This document shows, one piece after another, positions 53,871-61,289 of a stretch of 64,000 nucleotides of DNA. The first letter of the stretch is position 1, and each line of letters begins with the position of its first letter. The notes under the pieces are model-generated. The model was not told where the DNA came from. It saw only the letters and a list, made by a program, of their open reading frames with translations, and did not search any database. Position numbers and translations under genes: made by a program. Source of the stretch: Paucihalobacter sp036825875 (GTDB lineage: Bacteria > Bacteroidota > Bacteroidia > Flavobacteriales > Flavobacteriaceae); NCBI RefSeq assembly GCF_036825875.1, contig NZ_DAISXK010000008.1, positions 31,276 through 95,275 on the forward strand. Reading direction: 5' to 3'.

Positions 53871-54704
53871 ATGGCGAAATCAAACGTTGAAATTACGAAG
53901 TATTCCGGTGATGTGGTACCGTTTTCTAAAGAACGACTTATTGAATCTTTAAAACGTTCCGATGCCGACGAAGCTACTATTAATGAAGTTGCTACTAAAG
54001 TAGAAAAGGAACTCTATCACGGCATTTCTACCAAGGAAATATACAACCGTGCCTTTGCCATGCTAAAAGCAAAAAAAAGCTATTTCGCTTCTAAGTATAA
54101 ACTTAAAAAAGCTATTTTCGAACTTGGTCCGACTGGCTTTCCTTTTGAACATTTTATAAGCGCCGTATTAACCCAAAGTGGCTATAATTGCAAGGTTGGC
54201 GAACTTCTACAAGGTAAATGTGTACAACACGAAGTTGATGTTGTAGCTGTTAAAAACAACCATACCATACTTGCAGAATGCAAATTTAAAAGTGAAGTTG
54301 GCGGTAGCTGCGACGTTAAAATCCCTTTATACATTCAGGCGCGTTATCAGGATATTAAGGCTCGCTGGGACTTTAAAGAGCGTCATTTAGAACCAGCGTG
54401 GATTGTTACCAATGCACGATTCACAAAAGATGCGCACGACTATGCCGCTTGTGAAGGCATTTATCTTTTAAGTTGGGATTTCCCTTATGGCAATGCACTT
54501 CGTGATCGGATAGATGCATTGAGTTTATATCCTATAACGGTTTCTACCTTATTAACCCAAAGGGAAAAACAGTTTTTGCTGAGTAGAAATGTGGTGCTGT
54601 GCAAAGACCTGATAAATGATAAATTTTATTTAGATCATTTAGGCATTTCAGAATCTCGAAAACAAAAAATATTAAATGAAATTAAACTATTGTGCCATGT
54701 CTAA
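53871..54704 (+). CDS. ATP-cone domain fused to a PD-(D/E)XK (Mrr-like) nuclease
   Basis: 277 residues. An ATP-cone (about 7-90, the ATP/dATP-sensing domain of ribonucleotide reductases and NrdR: SGDVVPFSKERLIESLKRS, HGISTKEIYNRAFAMLK) is followed by a restriction-endonuclease-like fold (about 93-215) with HEVDVVAV (Asp123) and ILAECKFK (Glu136, Lys138), the D-xn-ExK catalytic set. The C-terminal 60 residues are a helical hairpin-like module. It may be an ATP- or dATP-gated nuclease. It overlaps the MBL gene by 8 bases, so the two are translationally coupled, and it sits directly after three usp genes. Family members exist in databases, but I know of no function. Confidence 0.85.
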   Translation: MAKSNVEITKYSGDVVPFSKERLIESLKRSDADEATINEVATKVEKELYHGISTKEIYNRAFAMLKAKKSYFASKYKLKKAIFELGPTGFPFEHFISAVLTQSGYNCKVGELLQGKCVQHEVDVVAVKNNHTILAECKFKSEVGGSCDVKIPLYIQARYQDIKARWDFKERHLEPAWIVTNARFTKDAHDYAACEGIYLLSWDFPYGNALRDRIDALSLYPITVSTLLTQREKQFLLSRNVVLCKDLINDKFYLDHLGISESRKQKILNEIKLLCHV

Positions 54705-56082
54705 TTTCAAAGAAATTGCTTCAATATCAGTTCAGTTTTTAGGCGCTGCCAGCACTGTTACTGGCTCAAAGTTTTTAGTGGAAACACCTGATGCCAAATT
54801 ATTAATAGACTGCGGCATGTTTCAAGGTTTAAAAGAACTGCGTTTGAAAAACTGGGAACCACTACCCTTAGATGTCTCTGACATTGATATGGTTTTGCTT
54901 ACCCATGGCCATTTAGACCATGTAGGCCACCTGCCACGATTGGTAAAACAAGGATTTAATGGCAGGATTGTAGGATCGCTACCAACGGTAGCCATTGCCG
55001 AAATTATTTTGTTAGACAGTGCTAAAATACACGAAGAAGAAGCCGAAAAAGCCAATAAAGAACACTATAGCAAACACGAGCCAGCCTTGCCATTTTATAC
55101 CGTCAAAGAAGCAGAGACAACCGTAAAACGGTTTAATCATGTTCCGGTAGACAAATGGATTCCCATTACCGATACCATCAATTTTAGACTGCAGTACAAC
55201 GGACATATTTTAGGAGCAACTTTTATAGAACTGCAAATCCAGGATCAAATTCTTGTGTTTTCAGGTGATATAGGTAGGAATAACGATTTGTTACTAGACA
55301 ATCCAAAAAAACCTGCCAAAGCCGATTTCCTATTTATAGAAAGCACTTATGGCAATAAACTGCACCCCAAAACTGATGTTGAACAGTTGCTTGTGGATCT
55401 TGTTAAAGAAACAATACACAACCGAGGCATCTTAATTATACCAAGTTTTGCGGTAGAGCGCTTGCAATCGCTTATGTATTTATTTTGGCAAATGTTCAAA
55501 GCCAACAAGATACCGAATATTCCTATTTATATCGATAGTCCCATGGGGCATAATGTGTTGAAACTATTTAGGCAGTACCCACAATGGCATAAAATTGATG
55601 ATATTTCGTTTAAAGCCATGTGTAAACATTTTAATATTATTACTTCTTATAAAGACACTTGGACTACCATCGATAATCCACAACCAAAAATTGTAATTGC
55701 AGGCAGTGGCATGGTTACTGGCGGTCGTGTACTCACCTATTTACAGCAACACATTGATCGTGATAACACTACGATTTTACTCGTGGGATACCAAGCAGAA
55801 GGCACCCGTGGCCGTCAATTATTAGAAGGTGCACACGATCTTAAAATCTTCGGGAAATATTACAGCGTAAAAGCAAAAATAGTACACCTTGAAAGCCTTT
55901 CAGCGCACGCCGATCAGCAAGAGCTCATCGACTGGATGGCTGAAATAGAAAGCCCACCGAAAGAAGTATTTCTAATCCACGGCGAACCCAATTCTTTAGA
56001 TGCTTTCAGAGTAAAAATAGAATCGACATATAACTATAAAGTAACCATTCCAAAATTAGGTGAAACCGTCGTTTTGAATTAG
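54697..56082 (+). CDS. MBL-fold/beta-CASP RNA-processing hydrolase
   Basis: 461 residues from the ATG at 54697. MBL core with LLTHGHLDHVGH (HxHxDH at 70-75), beta-CASP and RMMBL features: GDIGRNNDLLL, FIESTYGNKLH, IPSFAVERLQ, AGSGMVTGGRV and the C-terminal SLSAHADQQELIDW and FLIHGEPNS. This is the archaeal CPSF/YsrC-like branch that cleaves RNA. No signal peptide. Coupled to the ATP-cone nuclease by an 8-base overlap, and last gene of the stress operon. Confidence 0.9.
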   Translation: MSNFKEIASISVQFLGAASTVTGSKFLVETPDAKLLIDCGMFQGLKELRLKNWEPLPLDVSDIDMVLLTHGHLDHVGHLPRLVKQGFNGRIVGSLPTVAIAEIILLDSAKIHEEEAEKANKEHYSKHEPALPFYTVKEAETTVKRFNHVPVDKWIPITDTINFRLQYNGHILGATFIELQIQDQILVFSGDIGRNNDLLLDNPKKPAKADFLFIESTYGNKLHPKTDVEQLLVDLVKETIHNRGILIIPSFAVERLQSLMYLFWQMFKANKIPNIPIYIDSPMGHNVLKLFRQYPQWHKIDDISFKAMCKHFNIITSYKDTWTTIDNPQPKIVIAGSGMVTGGRVLTYLQQHIDRDNTTILLVGYQAEGTRGRQLLEGAHDLKIFGKYYSVKAKIVHLESLSAHADQQELIDWMAEIESPPKEVFLIHGEPNSLDAFRVKIESTYNYKVTIPKLGETVVLN

Positions 56083-56102
56083 AATTAAAAACATCTGTCA
56101 TT

Positions 56103-56228
56103 ATGATTGTGACTATCGAAAAATATGGCAATCATTTAGGATATGAAAAGAACCATACCGCAAAACGCTCAGATTTTCTATATTTTACTTCAATCGAAGA
56201 ACTCTTTAGTCTATTCTATTTTTTATAA
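56103..56228 (+). CDS. Possible small protein (41 residues)
   Basis: ATG at 56103 gives MIVTIEKYGNHLGYEKNH and ends FYFL. It lies in the 214-base gap after the MBL gene on the same strand. I do not recognise a family, and the length is near the limit for a real ORF. The rest of the gap has no visible signal. Confidence 0.28.
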   Translation: MIVTIEKYGNHLGYEKNHTAKRSDFLYFTSIEELFSLFYFL

Positions 56229-56296
56229 CGTTAGAGTAAAGCTGATGCGGTTATTCAGTTTATGACTTAACAATATTTTTAGCCAAAATCACAGGA

Positions 56297-57490
56297 TTAA
56301 TCGAGTAGGTTTATTGTGTTATTTTTCCAATCGGTTATCACAAATTTGTCAATGACTCTGGCATCTATACCAATAACATAACATAATCTTGAACAGTATT
56401 CTTTACGGAAAATTTCGTAAAAATCTCTATTGATTGGTGCTTCCGAATCAATGTGAGTTCCGCGATCCAACTTCTTGAAATTTGAAACTACATGAAAAAT
56501 GTTTACATCGTTACCAAAAGTGTTCACCATATCAAAATATGGATCCGTTGAAATGCTGTCGCCACCACAACCACATGAATTAGCAATTATTGTTTTCTTG
56601 TTTATTATATCTAATTTTCTGATGGTATCCCCTAAAATAGAAACAGCCTTGAAATCAGGCGCAATCATACCGACCTGGGTGCCTTTAATAGTATTAAATG
56701 CTTTTTCTTTAACCAAAATAATTGAATCTCCTAGTTTAGAAATACTTTCGATTTTATAATATTGTTCGTTTAAATTGACATACGCTCCAATGGTCAATAA
56801 GTCTTTTATCAATAAGGTGTCTTTTTTTACGCCAGCATCATTCAATAAAGCGACATCCGGATAGAATCCATAAGAAAAACTAAGTGGATTTCGAGATTCA
56901 GAAACTCCTATTTCATAATCTTTATCGCCTAATCTAAATGATACTGTTAAATATTCTCTTTTACCCAATAAAAATCGGCAATTAAAAGACCCAATAGCAA
57001 GCCAAGAACTATCTTTTATTATTTTTTCACCATTAAAAATTGTGTATTCACAAGGAATCAATTCTTCTCCCCGTTTCCAATCAATTTCTTTGAGGTTTCT
57101 TATAGAATCATCGGCTAAGTTTTTATTATTGTTTTCGTCAATTATAAATATTGGAATGCCATCCTACCTGCCAATAATAAGTTCAACAAAATGATCTTTT
57201 TTTGCATAGTCAACCCGTAACTGAAATCGCTTGATACTATCAATATGCTGCGGAAATAAAACTTTATTATTGAAATTATCGGTGGTGTCTTTAAACTCAA
57301 GCATTCCATACCCTAGTTCAAATAAGCCTTTCCCTTTTTGTTTAGTTGTATTTAAAAAAATGGTGTCATTTCCATCTAGAAATTGTGTTGGGAACAATTC
57401 TCGGTTTTCAAAACTTGAAGACAAAAGGCAAATGGTAAGAATTGCATAAACAACCCTGAATTTTTTGTTAATTAAAATATTAATAATCAT
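56297..57490 (-). pseudogene. Redoxin-domain protein gene broken by one in-frame TAG
   Basis: Two open segments lie in the same minus-strand frame: 57490-57167 (108 codons, signal peptide VVYAILTICLLSSS) and 57163-56300 (288 codons). Only one TAG (57164-57166) separates them, with in-frame codons on both sides reading IIGR-stop-DGIPIFIIDE. Joined, they would encode a protein of 397 residues with an unknown N-terminal domain and an AhpC/TSA-type thioredoxin fold (IAPDFKAVSILGDTIRK, SCGCGGDSI) at the C-terminus. The usual CxxC is replaced by CGCGG. A gene of this layout sits beside it (57587-58726). A nonsense mutation, a sequencing error or readthrough are all possible. Confidence 0.75.
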
Positions 57491-57586
57491 AAGCTCAAAT
57501 TGAAGATTGTTTTGTTTTTTAATTATTATCCTTTTTTTTAAAATAAAAAAAATTAATACATTTCTTTTAATAACTTTCTATCAACG

Positions 57587-58726
57587 TTAATTTAATAAAT
57601 GAGCTTCGAGCATGTTAGCTAACTTTCCCTTATTATAGCCAACTAATCTATCTATTATACGTCCGTCTTTATCAATAAGTAAAAAAGTGGGTGTTGCCAT
57701 AAAATTATAAGAAAAAGCTGTTTTACTATTTCGGCCTTCACCATCCCAAAGACTTGTCCATAAATTGCCATCTCGCTCGACAGATATTTTCCAATCATTT
57801 TCTTGAGCGTCTGCTGAGAAACTAACAATATTTAAATTATTTTTATACTTGTTATGAATCATTATTAATTCGTTTGATGCTTCTATACAAAATCCGCAAT
57901 GCGCAGAGGTATAATTAATTAATATATATTTATCAGACAATCCCAGATTGGAGAGCGAAGCGCTATTATTTAATTGATCTAAGGCTTGAAAATCCAAGTA
58001 CTGATCACCTATTTCTATCTGGTTTGACTCAAGATAGTTTTTAATTACTTGTCCAAATCTACTAAGTTTAAGTTCTTTATTATAAGTATCATAGATAACC
58101 TTAACGGAATCTTTTGGCATAATGTTTTTATAATAATACAATTTTAAAATACTGGCATATGTTTGGTTGTTTTTGATATAATCTAATGTTTTAAGTTCAA
58201 TGAGGCTGTCAATGGCTTGTACACTTTTTAAATAACTACTTTTTATTGTTTCTTGTTCTGCAAAAGGTAATTCAATAAAGTTAAATATCAACGAATCTCT
58301 TTTTTGATCTAATGATTTAGTTAAACTTAATGCTTTTCGATAAGTGCTATCAATAGGAGAACCGCAGGTACGCACATTCCAAGGGAAATCACTCAAATGT
58401 GCTTTAATAGTTAAATGTTCGTTTTTAATTAATAAAGTGGTATAAATTAATTTATTGTCAATCGTGGTTTGTAAAGAAAAATATGCTGGTTCATCTTTAA
58501 TCTTTCCTTGCATTTTAAATTTATGATCCTTTATAACAGCACTGTCAACAATCGCGTCATCAATATCCACTAAATAAAATTTCGTGTCGTCATCAAAACC
58601 AAATAGTTCAGCTTTAATTTCATAATTAGACCTTAGATTTTCATCTATAATTTCGTGGCTAGGATTAACACACTTGCATAAAATGAGCAACAAACTAAAA
58701 CCAATAACATATCTATTGAATATCAT
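57587..58726 (-). CDS. TlpA-like thioredoxin-fold lipoprotein with DUF4369-like N-terminus
   Basis: 379 residues. Lipoprotein signal peptide ending LLILCKC (Cys lipidation site), an N-terminal beta-sandwich like DUF4369 (about 35-130, the usual partner of flavobacterial TlpA), a helical spacer (130-240), then a thioredoxin/AhpC-TSA domain (about 250-379) with SAHCGFC (CxxC, about 275), FSADAQENDW and NFMATPTFLLIDKDGRI. An extracytoplasmic disulfide reductase is likely. Neighbour of the broken redoxin gene, 96 bases away. Confidence 0.88.
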   Translation of the reverse strand: MIFNRYVIGFSLLLILCKCVNPSHEIIDENLRSNYEIKAELFGFDDDTKFYLVDIDDAIVDSAVIKDHKFKMQGKIKDEPAYFSLQTTIDNKLIYTTLLIKNEHLTIKAHLSDFPWNVRTCGSPIDSTYRKALSLTKSLDQKRDSLIFNFIELPFAEQETIKSSYLKSVQAIDSLIELKTLDYIKNNQTYASILKLYYYKNIMPKDSVKVIYDTYNKELKLSRFGQVIKNYLESNQIEIGDQYLDFQALDQLNNSASLSNLGLSDKYILINYTSAHCGFCIEASNELIMIHNKYKNNLNIVSFSADAQENDWKISVERDGNLWTSLWDGEGRNSKTAFSYNFMATPTFLLIDKDGRIIDRLVGYNKGKLANMLEAHLLN

Positions 58727-58887
58727 ATTATAATTTTAACAATGGTCAATTTGAACAATTTGGTTTATGTTTTTGCTAAGTTAAAGTTAAGTTTCAAATC
58801 ATAATAAATTTATCACCAAACATGCAACTCATCCGAACGCATCATCCAAATTCCAACTCCGACGTGCACTTCCCTATTCTCTCTTCT

Positions 58888-58915
58888 CTATTTTCTATTT
58901 TCTATTTTCTATTTT
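58888..58915. repeat. Tandem repeat of CTATTTT, four copies
   Basis: Four exact 7-base units, 21 bases upstream of the FNR-like box and about 100 bases before hsp20. Copy number could vary by slippage. The surrounding 290-base gap (58727-59018) has no gene that I can support. Confidence 0.85.
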
Positions 58916-58936
58916 CAGAATTTCAACCACCAAACC

Positions 58937-58948
58937 TGATAATTATCA
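58937..58948. promoter_or_regulatory. FNR/FixK-like palindrome upstream of hsp20
   Basis: TGAT-AATT-ATCA, a perfect 12-base palindrome, 71 bases before the hsp20 ATG (59019). Half-sites are identical to the usp box at 46876. Confidence 0.65.
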
Positions 58949-59018
58949 TAGTTTTCAAACTTAAAATTAGGTAAATTCATAGCGATTTTAAAAGGAAGTT
59001 TAATTTAAAACTTTAACA

Positions 59019-59468
59019 ATGTCACTGATTAAATTTAACAACAAAAACCGATTATTCCCTTGGAATAATGCGAGCTTAAAGGATTTTTTAAGCACCGATG
59101 CGTTCTTTAATGACGACTTTTTATCCGAAGATGGGCTGATGCCTGCAATGAATGTGAAAGAACATGAAAACGATTTTGAAATTGAGTTTGCAGCACCTGG
59201 TTTTTCTAAGGAAGATTTTGAAGTGAGTATTGAAGACAATGTACTTCATGTTGTTGGTGAAAAAAAACAAGAACACGAAGACAAAGACAACAATTACATG
59301 CGCAGAGAATTTAATTACACCGTTTTCAAACGTTCTATGACCTTACCGCAAACAGCGGATTTAGAAGCCGAAGTAAAAGCTGGTTACAAAAAGGGTATCT
59401 TAAACCTGCGCATTGGTAAATTAAAAACCACCAAAATGACCCCTAAAAAGGTAATTGAGGTGATGTAG
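59019..59468 (+). CDS. Hsp20/alpha-crystallin small heat-shock protein
   Basis: 149 residues: a short N-terminal arm, the alpha-crystallin domain (about 45-135) with NDFEIEFAAPGFSKEDFEVSIEDN, VVGEKKQEHEDKDNNYMRRE, and the GILNLRIGK strand near the end. Acts as a holdase chaperone in the cytoplasm. A hairpin terminator follows 11 bases after the stop. FNR-like palindrome upstream. Confidence 0.93.
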   Translation: MSLIKFNNKNRLFPWNNASLKDFLSTDAFFNDDFLSEDGLMPAMNVKEHENDFEIEFAAPGFSKEDFEVSIEDNVLHVVGEKKQEHEDKDNNYMRREFNYTVFKRSMTLPQTADLEAEVKAGYKKGILNLRIGKLKTTKMTPKKVIEVM

Positions 59469-59479
59469 ATTTGCTGACC

Positions 59480-59515
59480 AAAACAAGGCAGCTTCGAGGG
59501 AGTTGCCTTGTTTTT
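59480..59515 (+). terminator. Intrinsic terminator after hsp20
   Basis: Stem AAAACAAGGCA with TGCCTTGTTTT (11 bp), a 13-base loop and a T run. Only 22 bases separate it from the next gene start. Confidence 0.88.
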
Positions 59516-59537
59516 ACCACTTTAAAAATTAAACATC

Positions 59538-59987
59538 ATGACTCCCACAAATTATTATCCCAAGCTTATGAAATGGCTAAGTGCCGACGATTTAAATAGC
59601 ATCAATAAAAATTGGCTGTCTGAATTGCAATTCATAAAAGACGAACAACGCTTTTTTAATCAATTACTCGTAGATAATAGCGCTCAAATGACGGCGGCGA
59701 GTAACTATTCAAAAAGTAAAGAACTCCTTGAAAAATTAGCTAAAAGTGCTACCAAAACACTGCACCTAATTACTATTGTTGAAAAACACCTTAAAGATTT
59801 AATCATTTTAGTTGATGGCAAAGACCAATTAGAAGCGGAAAATGATTTTAAACGTGTTCAAACCAAATTAGATGATGACATTACCGATCATGTGGTGCAA
59901 TACAAAGCCTTGAAAAAAGAATTATTTAAGCATACGATGAAGGTATGTAAGTCCAATAAAACCGACGAGAATACAATTCTAAATTAA
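59538..59987 (+). CDS. Coiled-coil protein, unknown function
   Basis: 149 residues, almost entirely helical and highly charged. Helices such as NKNWLSELQFIKDEQRFFNQLL and SKELLEKLAKSATKTLHLITIVEKH suggest a dimeric coiled coil. No motif or domain is recognised. It lies between two intrinsic terminators, with only 22 bases of leader after the first. Confidence 0.8.
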   Translation: MTPTNYYPKLMKWLSADDLNSINKNWLSELQFIKDEQRFFNQLLVDNSAQMTAASNYSKSKELLEKLAKSATKTLHLITIVEKHLKDLIILVDGKDQLEAENDFKRVQTKLDDDITDHVVQYKALKKELFKHTMKVCKSNKTDENTILN

Positions 59988-60004
59988 TCAACAATTCATT
60001 CATC

Positions 60005-60049
60005 AAAACACCCAAATGTTAACCTTAAAATGGTAACTTTGGGTGTTTT
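60005..60049 (+). terminator. Intrinsic terminator after the coiled-coil protein gene
   Basis: Outer stem AAAACACCCAAA with TTTGGGTGTTTT (12 bp), extended by an inner GTTAACC/GGTAAC segment with one bulge. The next gene starts 18 bases downstream. Confidence 0.85.
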
Positions 60050-60067
60050 AACTTTTAATACAACACT

Positions 60068-60760
60068 ATGATATTTAAGAATTTTATTTTAAGCATTTTT
60101 ATGGCTGTTGGCTTTTTAAGCTTTAGTCAGCAAACCTTTTCTGGTACTCAGGTAATTACCTATTCTTATGAAGGCGAAGGCGCCGATATGATGGCGCAGT
60201 ACATGCCACAGGGTATGATTTCTTACTACGGCAAGGACAAAAGCGCTGTCGATTTTAAGGGTGCTGCTATGGAAGCCATGATGAATCGCGTAGTTACCAC
60301 TCCAACCGAAAGTTTTGCAGTGAACGACTCTAAAAAGCATATTTATACCTTAGATAAAGAATTAGTGGATTCCAACCAACCAGAAATGGAAAATCTGGAT
60401 GTAACTAAAGTAGACGGCGAAACCAAAGATATTTTAGGCTACAACTGTGAAAAATATGTGGTAACCATGAATCAAATGGGTATTGAGCTCTCTATGGTTA
60501 TGTGGGTTACCAACAAATATGCCTTACCTGAATACGAGGTGCCATTTAGCCAAGACGCTTCATTTGAAGTTCTTAAAAAAGCAAACATAAAAGGTTTGGT
60601 GTTGCGTTTAGAATCTGACATCCCCGTTCCAGGAGCTAGCATAAAAATGATTATGGAAACTACCATACTAGACACAACACCTGTGGCCGAAAGTATTTTT
60701 GAAAAACCAGCTGGTTATGAAAAAAAGAAATTTGCCGATATGCAACTTGGTGGCTACTAA
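60068..60760 (+). CDS. DUF4412 secreted protein
   Basis: 230 residues with a signal peptide (MIFKNFILSIFMAVGFLSFSQ) and the DUF4412 pattern: ITYSYEGEGADMM, GETKDILGYNCEKYVV and TTILDTTPVAESIFEKPAGYEKK. Probably extracytoplasmic; function unknown. Gene is followed by a strong terminator. Confidence 0.85.
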   Translation: MIFKNFILSIFMAVGFLSFSQQTFSGTQVITYSYEGEGADMMAQYMPQGMISYYGKDKSAVDFKGAAMEAMMNRVVTTPTESFAVNDSKKHIYTLDKELVDSNQPEMENLDVTKVDGETKDILGYNCEKYVVTMNQMGIELSMVMWVTNKYALPEYEVPFSQDASFEVLKKANIKGLVLRLESDIPVPGASIKMIMETTILDTTPVAESIFEKPAGYEKKKFADMQLGGY

Positions 60761-60780
60761 ACCAATGTTAACAAATTTTA

Positions 60781-60808
60781 AAAAAGACCTTTTCTCTAAG
60801 GTCTTTTT
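60781..60808 (+). terminator. Intrinsic terminator after DUF4412
   Basis: Perfect 11-bp stem (AAAAAGACCTT with AAGGTCTTTTT), 6-base loop, T tract. The -7-like box of the next gene begins immediately after. Confidence 0.9.
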
Positions 60809-60809
60809 T

Positions 60810-60817
60810 TATATTTG
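60810..60817 (+). promoter_or_regulatory. Candidate -7 element overlapping terminator tail
   Basis: TATATTTG fits TAnnTTTG exactly and starts within the T tract of the preceding terminator. The GTG start at 60823 would lie near the transcription start, so the mRNA may be leaderless. No -33 box is seen. Confidence 0.4.
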
Positions 60818-60822
60818 CAATC

Positions 60823-61221
60823 GTGAAACCAAATCGCAAACATAAATACCTTAAGTTTTTAAGTGCCTTTATGGGCCTATATATGCTGAATATAAGCGTA
60901 GACGTACCCAATTATTTTGTAAATATTCCAGATACCCCCGTTAGCTTTAACCTGCAAGAAAGTATTATAGAAATCATTGTAGAAAAAGTATTGGGTTTTG
61001 AAAATGCCATTCCGGAAACCCGTGACAGTGATGCCGATTCCAAAAGTCGAGTTAAGTCAAGTTTCACAGTTGATAGCTTTGTGCTTGCACTGGAACTCAA
61101 AACAAATAATAACTACTTAGACTTTTCTAAAAAGTCTCAATTTAATTACAAACACAACCAATTTTCCGAACCTCCGAGTACGGTAGACGCGCCTCCGCCC
61201 GAGTTGATATACATTCTTTAA
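60823..61221 (+). CDS. Unknown protein with N-terminal signal-like segment
   Basis: 132 residues from GTG 60823: basic start (MKPNRKHKYLK), a hydrophobic stretch (FLSAFMGLYMLNI) then a polar, low-complexity region with EPPSTVDAPPPELIYIL at the end. No family is recognised. The proline-rich tail may be an export or binding region. The start codon is uncertain: an ATG at 60871 lies inside the hydrophobic segment. Confidence 0.68.
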   Translation: MKPNRKHKYLKFLSAFMGLYMLNISVDVPNYFVNIPDTPVSFNLQESIIEIIVEKVLGFENAIPETRDSDADSKSRVKSSFTVDSFVLALELKTNNNYLDFSKKSQFNYKHNQFSEPPSTVDAPPPELIYIL

Positions 61222-61230
61222 GTTTTTTTT

Positions 61231-61256
61231 GCGCACTGGCTCATGCCAAGCTGCGC
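61231..61256. repeat. GC-rich hairpin between small gene and barrel gene
   Basis: GCGCA and TGCGC arms with an inner TGGC/GCCA stem and an asymmetric internal loop, in the short gap between 61221 and 61290. It follows a poly-T stretch, so it is not a standard plus-strand terminator; it may be an attenuator or a processing site. Confidence 0.45.
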
Positions 61257-61289
61257 TATATCAGAATGTATAATTTTTAATGTAATTTT

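Noticed and set aside
57164..57166. Pyrrolysine or programmed readthrough at the in-frame TAG
   Set aside because: No pylT/pylS gene is in the window, and nothing known of this phylum supports it; a simple nonsense mutation or sequencing error is preferred.
58855..58920. CRISPR-like repeat array
   Set aside because: The 7-base CTATTTT unit has no spacers, so it is a simple tandem repeat.
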